DNA from: Acidimicrobiales bacterium
Lineage (GTDB): Bacteria > Actinomycetota > Acidimicrobiia > Acidimicrobiales > Palsa-688
Direction of reading: 5' to 3'
DNA length: 6,515 nucleotides
Assembly: GCA_019241495.1 (NCBI GenBank)
Contig: JAFAWZ010000228.1
Coordinates: 1 to 6,515 of the forward strand
A model generated the notes under the pieces. It ran no database searches, had not been told where the DNA came from, and worked only from the letters and a program-made list of their open reading frames with translations. Below, in pieces: positions 6,034-6,515 of the stretch; the stretch's first letter is position 1; each line of letters starts with the position of its first letter. A program made the translations under genes and the position numbers.

Positions 6034-6515
6034 GTGACCGCTACTGAACGGCCCGAGCTGACCGTCCAATCCGTCGCTACCGCTCTCGGGGAGGAGGGCT
6101 ACCTGGCCGACGAGGGGCTGGCCACGTCCATCTTCTTGTCGCTGGCCCTGCACCGACCCCTCCTTCTCGAGGGGGAAGCCGGCGTCGGCAAGACTGAGGT
6201 CGCCAAGGTTCTAGCGGCGTGGACCGGCGGCGAGCTGTTGCGCCTCCAGTGCTACGAGGGGATCGACGTCTCACAGGCCGTCTACGAGTGGGACTACGCC
6301 CGCCAGCTGCTCCACCTGCGGGCGGCGGAGGCCGGAGGGGCCCGGGCGGCAGCGGCCGCCGAGGACGAGCTGTACTCGGACCGCTTCCTCGTCCGCCGCC
6401 CCCTGCTCGCCGCCATCGACACCCACGACGGGCCGCCGCCGGTCCTGTTGATCGACGAGGTCGACCGGGCCGACGACGAGTTCGAGGCATTCCTCCTCGA
6501 GATGCTCTCCGACTA
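6034..6515 (+). CDS. MoxR-family AAA+ ATPase, CoxD-like (3' end outside window)
   Basis: This is the first 160 residues of a cytoplasmic AAA+ ATPase of the MoxR family. The Walker A loop is G47-EAGVGKT54, and Walker B is V137-LLIDEVDRAD with D141 and E142. Between them, LQCYEGIDVSQAVYEWDYARQLLHLRAAE is characteristic of the CoxD branch. In Oligotropha, CoxD helps mature the copper-molybdenum active site of CO dehydrogenase, typically with a CoxE von Willebrand-type partner encoded next. The reading frame was followed by hand from GTG 6034 to the window end, with no stop. The gene lies 9 bases after coxM in the same frame, which strongly suggests one transcript. A general MoxR chaperone for another molybdenum hydroxylase is the alternative. 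Confidence 0.9.
   Translation, partial: MTATERPELTVQSVATALGEEGYLADEGLATSIFLSLALHRPLLLEGEAGVGKTEVAKVLAAWTGGELLRLQCYEGIDVSQAVYEWDYARQLLHLRAAEAGGARAAAAAEDELYSDRFLVRRPLLAAIDTHDGPPPVLLIDEVDRADDEFEAFLLEMLSD

Noticed and set aside
5098..6153. Long - strand open frame (351 codons) opposite coxM and both flanking gene ends
   Set aside because: Shadow of coxM codon bias; crosses two gene boundaries and shows no domain. The repeated FRSGTEP in it is only the complement of the coxS duplication.
6077..6490. - strand open frame at the window end
   Set aside because: Arg/Pro-rich shadow opposite a clear Walker A/Walker B ATPase gene.

Overview
The window is very GC-rich, with G or C at most third codon positions, and is packed with genes on the + strand only. 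It reads as a chromosomal segment of a high-GC actinobacterium. The run mfd, SurA-like lipoprotein, mazG, eno, ftsB/divIC resembles the conserved actinobacterial neighbourhood (for example mfd-mazG-lpqU-eno-ftsB in mycobacteria). The MazG carries an N-terminal tetrapyrrole-methylase-like (YabN-type) domain, and a CO-dehydrogenase-type gene set follows directly. Together these suggest a deep-branching, Acidimicrobiia-like lineage rather than a classical Streptomyces or Mycobacterium. That placement is inference; no rRNA or marker comparison was possible.

Layout: bases 1-658 hold the 3' end of mfd (transcription-repair coupling factor). At 655-1566 is a lipoprotein of the SurA/PrsA foldase type with a degenerate rotamase domain. 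At 1563-3005 is a two-domain-repeat MazG nucleotide pyrophosphohydrolase fused to a methylase-like domain. At 3037-4320 is a complete enolase with all catalytic residues. At 4317-4649 is a small FtsB/DivIC membrane protein with a poly-threonine tail. A 38-base gap then leads into a molybdenum hydroxylase module: the [2Fe-2S] small subunit (4688-5203), the FAD medium subunit (5200-6024), and the start of a MoxR/CoxD-type AAA+ ATPase (6034 to the window edge). No large molybdopterin subunit lies between them.

The genes are tightly coupled: four of the seven junctions are 4-base stop/start overlaps (GTGA at 655 and 5200, ATGA at 1563 and 4317), and the other three gaps are 31, 38 and 9 bases. 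Only eno, coxS and the MoxR gene have a recognisable Shine-Dalgarno sequence. The first part is housekeeping: DNA repair, envelope protein folding, nucleotide-pool cleaning, glycolysis and division. The second part is an accessory oxidation system, probably for CO or an organic substrate.

No RNA genes, CRISPR arrays, insertion sequences or convincing promoters were seen, and no gene-free stretch exceeds 40 bases. The window looks largely ordinary. The points most worth a second look are the perfect hairpin at the eno/ftsB junction, the in-frame 24-base tandem duplication at the end of coxS, the foldase lacking both family histidines, and the absence of coxL between coxM and the CoxD-like gene.
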